Shown here one piece after another: positions 9,049 to 19,361 of a DNA stretch of 64,000 nt. Source of the stretch: Achromobacter ruhlandii (GTDB lineage: Bacteria > Pseudomonadota > Gammaproteobacteria > Burkholderiales > Burkholderiaceae_B); assembly GCF_902859695.1 (NCBI RefSeq), contig NZ_CADIJL010000003.1, positions 248,001 through 312,000 of the forward strand. The letters run 5' to 3'. The translations under genes were made by a program, and so were the position numbers. Position 1 is the stretch's first letter; each line of letters opens with the position of its first letter. Under the pieces are notes generated by a model. It was given only the letters and a program-made list of their open reading frames with translations. It had not been told where the DNA came from and made no database searches.

Positions 9049-9322
9049 GGCCGTGATTTTTGCACAGCGCCGGCGAGGTCGCGGCGGGTCGGAAGTCATG
9101 CCGCCTTCGCATTTTCAAAGCCGCTTCATCTCAAGGAGCACACCCCCGGGCGGCAGGCATGAACGTAATCAAATGTTGCCATTCGGGCGCTGTCGCCAAA
9201 TTTTGTATTTTCTATTCAAGCGAGAAAATCGGGGAAAAAGGCGGCATAAATTGAAATATGCGCTTAATTAGCTGTGAAATCTTCCGTTATGGAAAGAAAT
9301 TAGCATTTTCAATAAGAAACAA
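9049..9322 (+). promoter_or_regulatory. AT-rich upstream region of the CDI operon
   Basis: From about 9160 to 9322 the sequence turns clearly A/T-rich against a GC-rich background, as expected for a promoter of an acquired or regulated surface-protein operon. A short inverted repeat (TTCC at 9282-9285, GGAA at 9291-9294, 5-nt spacer) lies about 30 bp before the cdiB start. I cannot assign a confident -35/-10 pair. No gene is seen. Confidence 0.4.
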
Positions 9323-11062
9323 GTGCATACCATCGTATCGCGAGGCCGCCTCCGGCAGAGGTGGCTTCCCTGCCTGGCGTTGTTCGTTTCGTCCATCGCC
9401 TTCCTGCCCCCCTTGGTCGCGCAATCCCTCCCCGTGGAGGCCGCCACGCGCGCCAGCGAGATTCAACGCCGCCAGGAGCAGGAGCTTGACGCGCAGCGCG
9501 CCCGCGCCGCCGAAAGGCCGGACGTGCTGTCGGCGCCGCCCGTCGTCCCCGGCGAGGGGCCGCTCGTCTTCCCCGCGGAATCACCCTGCTTCACGATCGC
9601 CCAGGTGGTGTGGGATGGCGCCGGTCCGCCGACCGCTTTACGCCGCGCCGCCGAGACCACGCTTGGGCAATGCATCGGCGGCCAGGGCCTGCGCGTCCTC
9701 CAGGAACACCTCATGGCGCGCCTGATCGACCGCGGCCAGATCACCGCGCGAGTGCTGGTGCCGGAGCAATCGCTGGCCAGCGGCACCCTGACCCTGCGCT
9801 ACGTGCCCGGCCGTATCTCCGGGGTCAAGAGCGACGGCGCGCCCGGCTGGTGGCGCACCGCCTTGCCGACCTGGCCGGGCGGCGAGGTCAACCAGCGCGA
9901 TCTGGACCAGGCGCTGGAGAACATCCGTCGCCTGCGCGGCCAGGCGGACGCGTCGATCGACGTCGCGCCCGGCCCTGAACTGGGCGACTCCGACATCATC
10001 ATCAAGCCCGGCACCGGCAAGCGCTGGCACGCCTATGTGGGCGGGGACAACGCCGGCATGGAGTCCACCGGCAAGAACCAGGTCAACGCCGGACTCACGC
10101 TGGATTCGCCGCTGTTCCTGTATGACCAGTTGTCGGTCTCCTGGAACAGCAACGCCGACCTGCGCAACAGCGACGCCGGCTCGCGCGCCGCCTCCGTCAA
10201 CTACAGCATCCCGTTCGGCTACTGGACCCTGTTCGCCGGCGCCAGCAAGTCGCGCTACCGCCAGACCGTGGCCGGCTTCGATGAACCCATCGTCTACGGC
10301 GGCACCAGCAAGCAGGTTGAGGCGGGCGTGTCGGTGGTGCCCTACCGCGGCGCCAGCTACAAGGGCACCGCCATGCTGAAGTTCCTGCGCAAGCGCGCGA
10401 GCAGCACCCTCAACGACATCGACATCGAGGTGCAGCGGCGCGACGTGGTCGGCTACGAATTCAGCTATGGCCATCGTCATTACATCGACCAGATGGTGCT
10501 GGACGTTGGCGGCGGCGTGCGCGGCACGCTGCCGCAATTTTCCGATCAGCCCGGCTACGTCTACGGCGATCCCGACTGGAACGGCCGCAGCACCATCCTG
10601 ACGGCCAATGCAGGTCTATATCTGCCCTTCAAGGTGGCGGGGCAGCAGATGGCGTACCAGGTCAACTGGCAGATCCAGCACGCCAAGACGCCCATCGTGC
10701 CCGCCGACTACTTCACCATCGGCAACCGCTACGCGGTGCGCGGCTTCGATGGGCAGATGACGCTGGCCGCGGAAGACGGCTGGACCCTGCGCAATGACCT
10801 GTCGCTGAACCTGGGCAACCTGGGCCAGCAACTTTACACCGGCCTGGATGCCGGCCGCGTCGGCGGCCCGGCGGCGCAGTACCTGACCAGCCGCACCCTG
10901 GTCGGCGCGGTCGCGGGTCTGCGCGGCCGCATCGCCGTGCCCGGGGTTGCCAATGCGGTCAACGCCAGCTACGACCTGTCGGCCGGCTGGCCCCTGAAAA
11001 AGCCCGACAACCTGAAGACGCAAAGCACGGTCTTCGCCGCCACGCTGATGTTCGAGTTCTAG
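9323..11062 (+). CDS. cdiB: Two-partner-secretion outer-membrane transporter (CdiB/FhaC family)
   Basis: This 579-residue Omp85-superfamily protein should recognise the N-terminal domain of the next gene's product and export it across the outer membrane. A signal peptide ends near VAQS (about residue 34). A helix and linker rich in Gln/Arg follow. Then comes a POTRA region (about 85-225) with the C-x-n-C pair of the ShlB family (SPCFTI, LGQCIGG). The rest is a 16-strand barrel with IGNRYAVRGFDG (the conserved VRGY-type loop motif) and a terminal aromatic (FEF). The start is GTG with only a weak purine stretch upstream. The cdiB-cdiA-cdiI order is the E. coli type, not the Burkholderia order. 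Confidence 0.9.
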   Translation: MHTIVSRGRLRQRWLPCLALFVSSIAFLPPLVAQSLPVEAATRASEIQRRQEQELDAQRARAAERPDVLSAPPVVPGEGPLVFPAESPCFTIAQVVWDGAGPPTALRRAAETTLGQCIGGQGLRVLQEHLMARLIDRGQITARVLVPEQSLASGTLTLRYVPGRISGVKSDGAPGWWRTALPTWPGGEVNQRDLDQALENIRRLRGQADASIDVAPGPELGDSDIIIKPGTGKRWHAYVGGDNAGMESTGKNQVNAGLTLDSPLFLYDQLSVSWNSNADLRNSDAGSRAASVNYSIPFGYWTLFAGASKSRYRQTVAGFDEPIVYGGTSKQVEAGVSVVPYRGASYKGTAMLKFLRKRASSTLNDIDIEVQRRDVVGYEFSYGHRHYIDQMVLDVGGGVRGTLPQFSDQPGYVYGDPDWNGRSTILTANAGLYLPFKVAGQQMAYQVNWQIQHAKTPIVPADYFTIGNRYAVRGFDGQMTLAAEDGWTLRNDLSLNLGNLGQQLYTGLDAGRVGGPAAQYLTSRTLVGAVAGLRGRIAVPGVANAVNASYDLSAGWPLKKPDNLKTQSTVFAATLMFEF

Positions 11063-11134
11063 ACCGTTCGGGGCCTGTGCGCCCCGGCCGTCGTCCGTTC
11101 AGTTGCTTCACGCTTACCGAGAGTTGCCCTCGTC

Positions 11135-14100
11135 ATGTCCAAGCTTCGCTCCGCAGTCGTCTGGTTGGTCCTGTACACGCAGATCTGGACGCCCGTCCTG
11201 GCGCAGACCCTGCCCATTTCCGTCGACAAGAGCGTGCCGGGCCAGAAGCCCGTGGTGGGCGTAACGAATGGCGTGCCGGTGGTCAATATCGCGCCGCCTT
11301 CGGCCGGCGGCGTCTCGAACAACCGCTACACGCAGTTCAACGTCGGCCCCTCGGGGGTGGTGCTGAACAACAGCGGCGCGGCCAGCCAGACGCAACTGGC
11401 CGGACAGGTCGCGGGCAACCCGATGCTGGGCAACCAGCGCGCCGCCACCATCCTGAACCAGGTGACGGCGCCCAATCCGTCGCAACTGATGGGCATGCTC
11501 GAAGTGGCGGGCAACCGCGCCAACGTCATCGTCGCCAACCCCGCCGGCATCACCTGTAACGGCTGCGGCTTCCTGAACGCCAACCGCGCCACGCTGACCA
11601 CCGGCAAGCCGGTCATCGGTCCGGATGGCGCGCTGGGCTTCGACATCGCCAGTGGTCGCCTCGCCATCGAAGGCGCGGGCCTTTACGGCGCCAACCTCAG
11701 TCAGCTCGACCTGATGGCGCGCACGCTGGAACTGAACGCCCAAGTCTGGGCCAACAATCTGAACGTGGTCGCGGGCGCGGCGCGCGTCGGCTATGACGGC
11801 ATCGACGTGTCGGCCCTGACCGGCGCCGGCGCGGGCACCGGCGTGGCGCTGGACGTCGCCGCGCTGGGCGGCATGTATGCCAACAGCATCCGCCTGATCG
11901 GCACGGAAGCCGGGGTCGGCGTGAACATCGGCGGCAACCTGGCGGCGCTGACGGGCACACTGACGGTCAGCGCCAACGGCGACGTCCGGATCCAGCCCTC
12001 GGGCCGGCTGCAGGCCGCCACGAACCTCGCGGTGCAAAGCGCCGGCGACATCGTCAACGACGGCACGGTCGCCGCGGGCGGCGCGCTGGGCTTGAACGCC
12101 GCCGCCAAGGTCATCAACAACCAGGCCATGTCCTCGGCTGGCAACGCCAGCATCGTGGCGCGCCAGCTGGAGAACCGCGGCGCGCTCACGGCGGGCTTGC
12201 AGGCGGACGGCTCCATCAGTCCGCTCGGCGCCTTGAGCGCGCAGGTGGACCAGCTGCTCAACCCCGGCACCCTGGTGGCGGGTGGCGATGCCACCATCAC
12301 CGCGAACGCGCTGGGGTTGTCGGGCGGCAAGTTCGTCGCCGGGGGCGCATTGCGCGTGGACGCCACGGGCGCGGTCACCAATCACGGCGGCTCTGTCTAT
12401 GGCGGCTCCGTGGCCTTGCGCGCGGCCGGCCTGGACAATACGGGCGGCAAACTCACCAGCGGTGCGGCGCTCGACGGCCAGGTGGCGGGCGCCATCGACA
12501 ACACCGGTGGCACGCTGGCCGGCGCCGGCGCGGTGGACCTGCGCGGCAGGTCCGTGGTCAACGCGGCCGGTGGCGTGGTCTCGGGCCAGAGCGTGGCACT
12601 GCGCGGCGCCGACGGCATCGACAACCAGGGGGGATCGGTGCAGGCCAACGACGCCTTGCGCGTCGAGACGGCCGGCGCGCTCGACAACCGTGGCGGCAAG
12701 CTGCTCGGCGGCGCCACCGACATCCAGGCGGCCAGCCTCGACAACCGCAATGGCATCGCCCAGGCCGACGCCAAACTCGCGGTCACCACCGGCGGCGCGA
12801 TTCAGAACCAGTCAGGCGGCCTGTATGGCGGCACGGTCGGCATCGACGCGGCAAGTCTCGCCAACAGCGGCGGCAAGGTCGCCAGCGGCGGCGAATTGAA
12901 CCTGAAGACCGTCGGCGCGATCGACAACGCCGGCGGCACCATCGCCGCGCAAGGGCAGGCCGCGCTGAGCGCACAAAGCCTGTCCAACACGCGCGGCATC
13001 GTCGCGGCCAACGGCCTCACGCTCAAGACGCAAGGCACGCTGGACAACAGCGCCGGCCTGATCCAGGCCGACAACGCGCTGGCGCTGACCGCCGGCAGCT
13101 TGAAGAACCGCGACACCCTCGCCAACGGCATCGCCGGCGCAGGCAGCACGGCCGCGGGCGCCCTGGGCCTGATGGGCAAGCAGGTCATGCTGGACACCGG
13201 ATCCATCGACAACCAGGCTGGCCGCATCGGCGCTGGCCAGGACCTGGCCTTGTCTACCGGCGCGCTCGACAATGCGCGCGGCAACGTCTCGTCCGACGCC
13301 AATGCGAAGCTCGCCTTCAGCAGCATCACCAACACCGGCGGCGCCCTGACCGCCGGCACCTCGCTGGAGCTGGTCACCGGCAACCTCGACAACGACGGCA
13401 AGATCCACTCTGGCCAGGACCTGAAAATCACCGCCAATACGCTGACCAACCGCGCCGGCGGCGAATTGATCGCGGTGCGCAACAACGAACTGATCATCGG
13501 CGGCCTGCTGAGCAACGCCGGCCTGATCGACGGCGGCTACACACTCATCAACGCGGGCAATCTGCTCAACACCGGCCGCATCTACGGCGATCGCATCGGC
13601 ATCAAGACGCCGTTGCTGCAGAACGAACCCAATGCCGTCATCGCCTCGCGTGGCGACATGGACCTGGGCGTGGGCACGCTGACCAATCGCGAGCACGCGT
13701 TGATCTACGCCGCGGGCGACCTGCGGCTGGGCGGCACGCTGGACGCCACCGGCAAGGCCGCCGGCCAGGCGGCGTTGTTGTCCAACGAGTCCGCCACTAT
13801 CGAAGTCGAGCGCAACGCCGACATCGCCGCCGCCAGCATTCAGAACCGCAACCTGCACTTCGCCAGCGAAAGCGTCGAGGTCAGCCGCGAAGCCAAATGG
13901 TTCTACCGCCTGGATGGCACCACCGACATCGTCGACGGCGAAGGCATGTGGTTCTGCAACACCGTCAAGTCCATCTGCGGTCGCGACCCCAGCTGGATGG
14001 GACAGTACGACGAGCGGCGCCTGCTGATGCCGTCGGCGCGTTATCCGGAAAGCCAGTATGGGCCGCCGTTCGACTACAGCAACATCCAGGAGGACCAGCA

Positions 14101-17100
14101 GGGGCGCGCGGGTGTCAGCGCGCCGATTGGCCTGGCATATATCGCCGAATACTCCGGCTGCAGTGGCGGCGATGCGGGCGGGTGCTACACCAACCCCGCA
14201 CAGTTCCTGTACAAGCCCGACGCCAAGATCTGGTCCGTCTTCGAGGTAGAGCGTCCCAGCGGCATCAGGCGGCCCCCGTCGCCGGATGATTGCGGCTTGC
14301 GTTGCCCCGCGGACCTGGCCCAGCAACAGGCTCAGTACGACCACGACCTGGTGCTGTACGACACGCTGAACGAGAAGATCAAGGACTTCAACGCCGACTT
14401 CCGCAACAACCGCATGATCAAGGATTTCACCTTCTATGAGGTGACCCAGATCACGCGCGAGACCCGCATCACAGAGAGCGATCCGGGCAAGATCATCGTG
14501 GGCGGCAATGCCCGCCTTGTTGGCAACATCGTCAATGACAAGAGCCGCATCCTCGCCGGCGGCGCCTTGAAAACCGAGGGTGGAACGCTGAGCAACGTCG
14601 GCGCCGAGGGACTGCGCACGGTCGACCGTGTCGGCACCATGGCCTACACCTACGAAAAGAACGACTCCCGCAAGTACAACCGTTCCGACTACAACGCCAC
14701 CGTCCTGGCCGAACGCATCGAGACCGGCCTGGGCGATGCGAAGGGCGGCGCCGCGGTCGCGCCTTCCGGCCAGACGCCGGGCGCCAGCACCGTCGTCCAG
14801 GCGTTGCCGCCGGCGACCCTGACGCGCATCACGCTGCCGGGCAACCAGACCATCGCTGTCGTGGTGCTGCCGCCGACCCTTCCGACCAGCAAGCTGTACC
14901 AGGTCATCACGGCGCCCAACGCGCCTTATCTGATCGCCACCGACAGCCAGTTCATCGGTTCGCGCGCCGTGGTGTCCAGCGATTTCCTGCTGGAGAAACT
15001 GAACCAGGACCCGGGCCACGTCCTCAAGCGCCTGGGCGACGGCTTCTATGAGCAGAAGCTGGTGGCCGAACAGGTGATGCTGGCCACCGGCCAGCGCTTT
15101 GTCGGCGACTACACCGATAACGAGACCCAGTACAAGGCGCTGCTTTCCGCCGGCGCCGACTTCGCCAAGCAGTTCGGCCTGGCCGTGGGCACCGCGCTCA
15201 CCGAAGAGCAGATGCGCCACCTGACCAGCGACATCGTCTGGATGGTGGAGCAGACCGTGACGCTGCCTGACGGCACGCAGCAGAAGGTGCTGGCCCCGCA
15301 GGTCTACCTGGCCGTCAAGCCGGGCGACCTGCGCGGTGAGGGCACGTTGATCGCCGGCCGTGACACGCAGATCAGCGCGACGGGCGACGTGAACAACAGC
15401 GGCACCCTCGGCGCACGCAACGCGTTGGTGGTCGATGCGCAGAACGTGCGCAACACCGTGGGCACGATCCAGGGCAAGACTGTCAACCTGAATGCGCGCA
15501 ACGACATCGATAACCTGGCCGGGTTGCTCAAGGGTGACGGCGTCACGCTGACCGCGGGCCGCGACATCAACCTCACCGCCAGCACCCAATCGAACGTGCG
15601 GGGCGGAATCAGCAACACCATCGTCGACGGGGTCGCCCGTATCGACGCCGGAACGCTGAATGCGCAGGCGGGCCGCGACGTCAACGCGCAGGCTGCCGCC
15701 ATCGTCACCAGCGGTGATGCGAGCATTCGCGCCGGCAACGATATCAACCTGACCGCCGCTGGGACGAGCTACGGCGAGTCGTTCAACTTCGGCAAGAAGA
15801 ACCGGTCGGAGATGCGTACGACGGAAGACGTGGGAACCCGCATAGCCGCTGCCGGGAACCTGACATTGATGGCTGCGCAGGATATCAATGCCATTGCCGC
15901 GCAAGTGTCGTCCGACAAGCAGTTGGCGCTGGGCGCGGGGCGCGATATCAATGTGCTGGCGGGGGATTCCAGCGGGTATACCTATAACGAGATCTATTAC
16001 AAGACGAAGGGGTTCCTCTCCAGCAAGACGACACACCGCATCAAGGAAGCGTCCTGGACGCAGGCGGTGTCTTCCACCTTCACCGGCGATAGCGCCGTGA
16101 TGGTGGCTGGGCGTGATCTGAATGTGCTGGGTTCCAACGTGGCGGCACAGAACGACTTGGTCATGTCGGCGGATCGCAATGTCAATATCGTTGCCGAAAA
16201 GAACTCCGCCAACGAATACCAGTACGAGAAGATCAAGAAGTCCGGCTTTGGTGGACTGGGAGGCCTCAGCTACGGATCGCGTCAGACGACGGATTGGATG
16301 GACACCAAGCGTGGCCTGAATACTGGTAGCACCATCGGCAGTGTGACGGGGGACGTGCTGATCAACGCGGGCGGTTCGTTGAACGTGCTTGGCAGTGATG
16401 TCCTGGCACGGCAAGGCGACATCACGATGATCGGCCGGGACGTCAGTATCGTTGGCAGTTTCGACACGATGCGCCAGCGTGAAGTGCACGAGATGAAGCA
16501 GTCTGGCTTCAGTGTCACGGCCAGCACACCTGTGGTCAGCGCCATGCAAACGGCCGGACGTATGGCGGAAGCATCCGGAAAGTCCGGCAATCCGGTCATG
16601 ACCGCGCTGGCGGGTGGAACCACAGCGCTTGCGGCCAGCAACGCCTATGACGCGGTCGCGGCCGCCGGCGCGGTAAAGGACGCCGGTGCCATCGACAAGA
16701 TGGGCGGCGGCAGCATCAAGATCAGCTTCGGCAGCAGCAAGAGCAGCAGCACTACGGATAGAAGCTCGTCCACCTCGGTGGGATCGAACATCGCTGCGGG
16801 CAAGGACCTGACGATTGTCGCCAAGGGCGCGGGAAGCGCATCGGATATAACGGTTTCGGGTTCCAACCTGTCGGCGGGCAACAATGCCGTGCTGAAGGCC
16901 GACGGCGACATCCTGCTGCAGGCGGCCAAGAACTTCTACGAACAGAAGACGGACAGCAAGAGCAGCGGTTTCAATATTGGTATCGGCTACAGCACCGGCA
17001 CATCCAACGGTTTGACGGTGGAGTTGGGAGCCTCCATTGCACGGGGCAAGGAGAACGGCCGGGATGACAGCTGGACCAACAGTTCCGTCACCGCGGGCAA

Positions 17101-19360
17101 TGTGCTCGCGTTGCAGTCGGGGGGAGACACGACCCTAAAAGGCGCATCCGGAAAGGCTGAACAGATTCTGGCCTCGGTAGGAGGCAACCTGTTGCTGGAG
17201 AGCCTGCAAGATACAAGCACGTACACCTCAAAACAGACCAGCGCTGGCGTGAATATCACGTTGTGCATTCCGCCCTATTGCTATGGCCAGAGTACGGCTG
17301 CCGCTAACTTCGGCACCGGCAAGATGAACAGCAACTTCAAGTCTGTCACTGAACAGACGGGCTTGTGGGCGGGCGACGGTGGGTTCCTGATCGACGTCAA
17401 GAACAACACGACGTTGATCGGTAGTGTCATCGCCAGCAGCGACAAGGCGGTGGCAGATGGACTGAACATGCTCAGAACCGGGACATTGGTCACTCGCGAC
17501 ATCAAGAACTCGGCGAGCTATAGCGCCAACCAAATCGCCGTGGGCGGAGGGTTCGGGTTTGGCGGTAGTGCGTCGGCGGGGGGAGAAAGCCCCGCTGGCT
17601 TGGGCACCACCAAGGGCAACCAGGTGGCCGGCGGCGCGAGCAAGGACGCAGGCACTTCCTTGGCGTCGAGTGGGGGCTTTTCCGGCAATCTACCGACGGT
17701 GGTTGCGGCCAGCGGCAATAGCAATTCCACGACCCAAAGCGCCATCAGTGGCGGCACCATCATCATCCGCGATGAAGAAGGACAGCGGGCGCTGACAGGC
17801 AAGACTGTGGCGGAGACGATTGCGGCGCTGAATCGGGATACGTCGGACACGTTGAACACGCTGAAGCCGATCTTTGACAAGGAGAAGATCGAGGCGGGGT
17901 TCGAGATCGCGTCGGAGGCCAGCCGGCAGTTGGGGCAGTTCCTGACGAATCGGGCTAGGGAAGCGGATGCATTGTCTTCTTCTCTGGCCAAGGAGTTGCA
18001 AAAGCCAGGCGGCGGCGACGCGCAACGAATCGCTCAACTCGCGAATGAGCTGGATAGCGCCCTTAGGTGGGCTCCCGGTGGCGACTATCGTCTAATTTCG
18101 ACGGCCATCCTTGGCGGCATAAGCGGAAACGTCTCGGGAGGTGTTGCCGAGGCCGCGAGGGCGAGTGCAGTGAACTACCTGCAAGGGCTGACTGCACAGC
18201 AGGTAAAGCTCTTTGCGGACGGCCTGGGGTCGTCACCGCAGGCCGACGCCACGCGCGCCGCGCTGCATGCGATTGTGGGATGCGCGGGCGGAGCGGCGCA
18301 AGGGACGGGCTGCTCCTCGTCGGCCTTGGGAGCAGGGGCTGCTTCAGTCGTCAATGCGTTGCTTGATGCCGCTGATCGCGGTTCGGAGTCGGGGCTTAGC
18401 GTCGAGCAGCGTGAGGCACGCGCCAATCTGGTGTCAAACCTGCTGGCAGGCGTGGCGTTTGGCCTCGGTCTTGATGCAGGAGGGGCAGTCAATAGCGGCC
18501 GCTTGGAGACTGAGAACAACGCTGTTGGTTTGTTGCTCAAGCGGGGTGGGCCAGCGCTGATAGGGCTGTGTTTCAGGTCGGCGACGTGTCAAGAGAAGGT
18601 GATCGGGCCGGCGGCATTTGCCGCGATCAGTGCAGCAGTTGCTGCGCTCAGAGCTGCAAATCCTCAGCTGGATGAAAACCAAGCGCTGCTGCTCGCAGTG
18701 ACTCGCTACATTACGACGCCTGCATCGATGGAACCCATCCCAGGCAAGCCAGGCGAGCCGGTACCTCCGTTGCCGATTCCCCCGGGTCAGACCGGTGGCA
18801 ATGAAAACGTTTCGGTGCCTGGCAAGCCAGCGGATGGACAAGCTCCTATCGGTGTGCCTGGGCAGGAGAACAACGGTGCTAACGGTGGAACCACTACTAC
18901 CACGCCCATGCTTGATCCACCAGGGCCGCAGATTATATTGAGTGAGGCCGAAAATAGGGGCAACGTCACTATAGAAGCGGGTGCAAAGCCAGATGCTAAC
19001 GAGCTTCGTGCTGGGCAAGGCTTGGCGAGCGTAGGATACGATGTAATTCAGCAAGCTACCGCATCTTCACAAGGCATTCCAAACGTACGAACGGCCGATT
19101 TGTCTGTAAGTGGAGTTGGCCAAGTGGATGTCTATACCCCCAAGAGTGGGACGTCTGTGAACGCGATTACCAGGGCTATCGAAGGGAAGGCCGACCAAGC
19201 TTCCGGTGTTCTTGTTCAAGCAGATCTTTCAGACTCTGATATGGCCTCTATTGCTGCTCGTACATGGGGCAAACCAAGTGCGCAATCTATCAATACGCTG
19301 TTCTTCCAGCAATCGAATGGAATTATCGTGCGCTTTAATCGACCAAATTCAGGAGGCTGA
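11135..19360 (+). CDS. cdiA: CdiA-type filamentous haemagglutinin with C-terminal toxin
   Basis: This 2741-residue secreted effector stick has its toxin at the tip. After a short signal peptide (ending VLAQT), the TPS secretion domain is clear: NRYTQFNV, NRANVIVANPAGITCNGCGF and NRATLTTG (about 50-170). FHA repeats with DN(T/Q)GG cores follow to about 910. A Cys-containing non-repeat insert spans about 914-1115. A second beta-helix block with AGRD(I/V)N(L/A) repeats runs to about 2200. The pretoxin region has a variant VENN motif, ETENN, at 2458-2462, then a hydrophobic entry segment and a Pro/Gly linker (about 2533-2602). The last ~139 residues, with VDVYTPKSG at 2664-2672, look like a CDI nuclease. 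The 3' end is visibly more A/T-rich than the rest. Confidence 0.9.
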   Translation: MSKLRSAVVWLVLYTQIWTPVLAQTLPISVDKSVPGQKPVVGVTNGVPVVNIAPPSAGGVSNNRYTQFNVGPSGVVLNNSGAASQTQLAGQVAGNPMLGNQRAATILNQVTAPNPSQLMGMLEVAGNRANVIVANPAGITCNGCGFLNANRATLTTGKPVIGPDGALGFDIASGRLAIEGAGLYGANLSQLDLMARTLELNAQVWANNLNVVAGAARVGYDGIDVSALTGAGAGTGVALDVAALGGMYANSIRLIGTEAGVGVNIGGNLAALTGTLTVSANGDVRIQPSGRLQAATNLAVQSAGDIVNDGTVAAGGALGLNAAAKVINNQAMSSAGNASIVARQLENRGALTAGLQADGSISPLGALSAQVDQLLNPGTLVAGGDATITANALGLSGGKFVAGGALRVDATGAVTNHGGSVYGGSVALRAAGLDNTGGKLTSGAALDGQVAGAIDNTGGTLAGAGAVDLRGRSVVNAAGGVVSGQSVALRGADGIDNQGGSVQANDALRVETAGALDNRGGKLLGGATDIQAASLDNRNGIAQADAKLAVTTGGAIQNQSGGLYGGTVGIDAASLANSGGKVASGGELNLKTVGAIDNAGGTIAAQGQAALSAQSLSNTRGIVAANGLTLKTQGTLDNSAGLIQADNALALTAGSLKNRDTLANGIAGAGSTAAGALGLMGKQVMLDTGSIDNQAGRIGAGQDLALSTGALDNARGNVSSDANAKLAFSSITNTGGALTAGTSLELVTGNLDNDGKIHSGQDLKITANTLTNRAGGELIAVRNNELIIGGLLSNAGLIDGGYTLINAGNLLNTGRIYGDRIGIKTPLLQNEPNAVIASRGDMDLGVGTLTNREHALIYAAGDLRLGGTLDATGKAAGQAALLSNESATIEVERNADIAAASIQNRNLHFASESVEVSREAKWFYRLDGTTDIVDGEGMWFCNTVKSICGRDPSWMGQYDERRLLMPSARYPESQYGPPFDYSNIQEDQQGRAGVSAPIGLAYIAEYSGCSGGDAGGCYTNPAQFLYKPDAKIWSVFEVERPSGIRRPPSPDDCGLRCPADLAQQQAQYDHDLVLYDTLNEKIKDFNADFRNNRMIKDFTFYEVTQITRETRITESDPGKIIVGGNARLVGNIVNDKSRILAGGALKTEGGTLSNVGAEGLRTVDRVGTMAYTYEKNDSRKYNRSDYNATVLAERIETGLGDAKGGAAVAPSGQTPGASTVVQALPPATLTRITLPGNQTIAVVVLPPTLPTSKLYQVITAPNAPYLIATDSQFIGSRAVVSSDFLLEKLNQDPGHVLKRLGDGFYEQKLVAEQVMLATGQRFVGDYTDNETQYKALLSAGADFAKQFGLAVGTALTEEQMRHLTSDIVWMVEQTVTLPDGTQQKVLAPQVYLAVKPGDLRGEGTLIAGRDTQISATGDVNNSGTLGARNALVVDAQNVRNTVGTIQGKTVNLNARNDIDNLAGLLKGDGVTLTAGRDINLTASTQSNVRGGISNTIVDGVARIDAGTLNAQAGRDVNAQAAAIVTSGDASIRAGNDINLTAAGTSYGESFNFGKKNRSEMRTTEDVGTRIAAAGNLTLMAAQDINAIAAQVSSDKQLALGAGRDINVLAGDSSGYTYNEIYYKTKGFLSSKTTHRIKEASWTQAVSSTFTGDSAVMVAGRDLNVLGSNVAAQNDLVMSADRNVNIVAEKNSANEYQYEKIKKSGFGGLGGLSYGSRQTTDWMDTKRGLNTGSTIGSVTGDVLINAGGSLNVLGSDVLARQGDITMIGRDVSIVGSFDTMRQREVHEMKQSGFSVTASTPVVSAMQTAGRMAEASGKSGNPVMTALAGGTTALAASNAYDAVAAAGAVKDAGAIDKMGGGSIKISFGSSKSSSTTDRSSSTSVGSNIAAGKDLTIVAKGAGSASDITVSGSNLSAGNNAVLKADGDILLQAAKNFYEQKTDSKSSGFNIGIGYSTGTSNGLTVELGASIARGKENGRDDSWTNSSVTAGNVLALQSGGDTTLKGASGKAEQILASVGGNLLLESLQDTSTYTSKQTSAGVNITLCIPPYCYGQSTAAANFGTGKMNSNFKSVTEQTGLWAGDGGFLIDVKNNTTLIGSVIASSDKAVADGLNMLRTGTLVTRDIKNSASYSANQIAVGGGFGFGGSASAGGESPAGLGTTKGNQVAGGASKDAGTSLASSGGFSGNLPTVVAASGNSNSTTQSAISGGTIIIRDEEGQRALTGKTVAETIAALNRDTSDTLNTLKPIFDKEKIEAGFEIASEASRQLGQFLTNRAREADALSSSLAKELQKPGGGDAQRIAQLANELDSALRWAPGGDYRLISTAILGGISGNVSGGVAEAARASAVNYLQGLTAQQVKLFADGLGSSPQADATRAALHAIVGCAGGAAQGTGCSSSALGAGAASVVNALLDAADRGSESGLSVEQREARANLVSNLLAGVAFGLGLDAGGAVNSGRLETENNAVGLLLKRGGPALIGLCFRSATCQEKVIGPAAFAAISAAVAALRAANPQLDENQALLLAVTRYITTPASMEPIPGKPGEPVPPLPIPPGQTGGNENVSVPGKPADGQAPIGVPGQENNGANGGTTTTTPMLDPPGPQIILSEAENRGNVTIEAGAKPDANELRAGQGLASVGYDVIQQATASSQGIPNVRTADLSVSGVGQVDVYTPKSGTSVNAITRAIEGKADQASGVLVQADLSDSDMASIAARTWGKPSAQSINTLFFQQSNGIIVRFNRPNSGG

Positions 19361-19361
19361 A

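Noticed and set aside
12812..16549. 1245-codon minus-strand ORF across cdiA
   Set aside because: It is a very long antisense frame produced by the biased codons of the haemagglutinin repeats; it shows no domain and no ribosome site.
11135..19360. CRISPR-like regular spacing in the haemagglutinin gene
   Set aside because: The periodic DNTGG/AGRD units are coding repeats of a beta-helix, not direct repeats with unique spacers; no cas genes are present.
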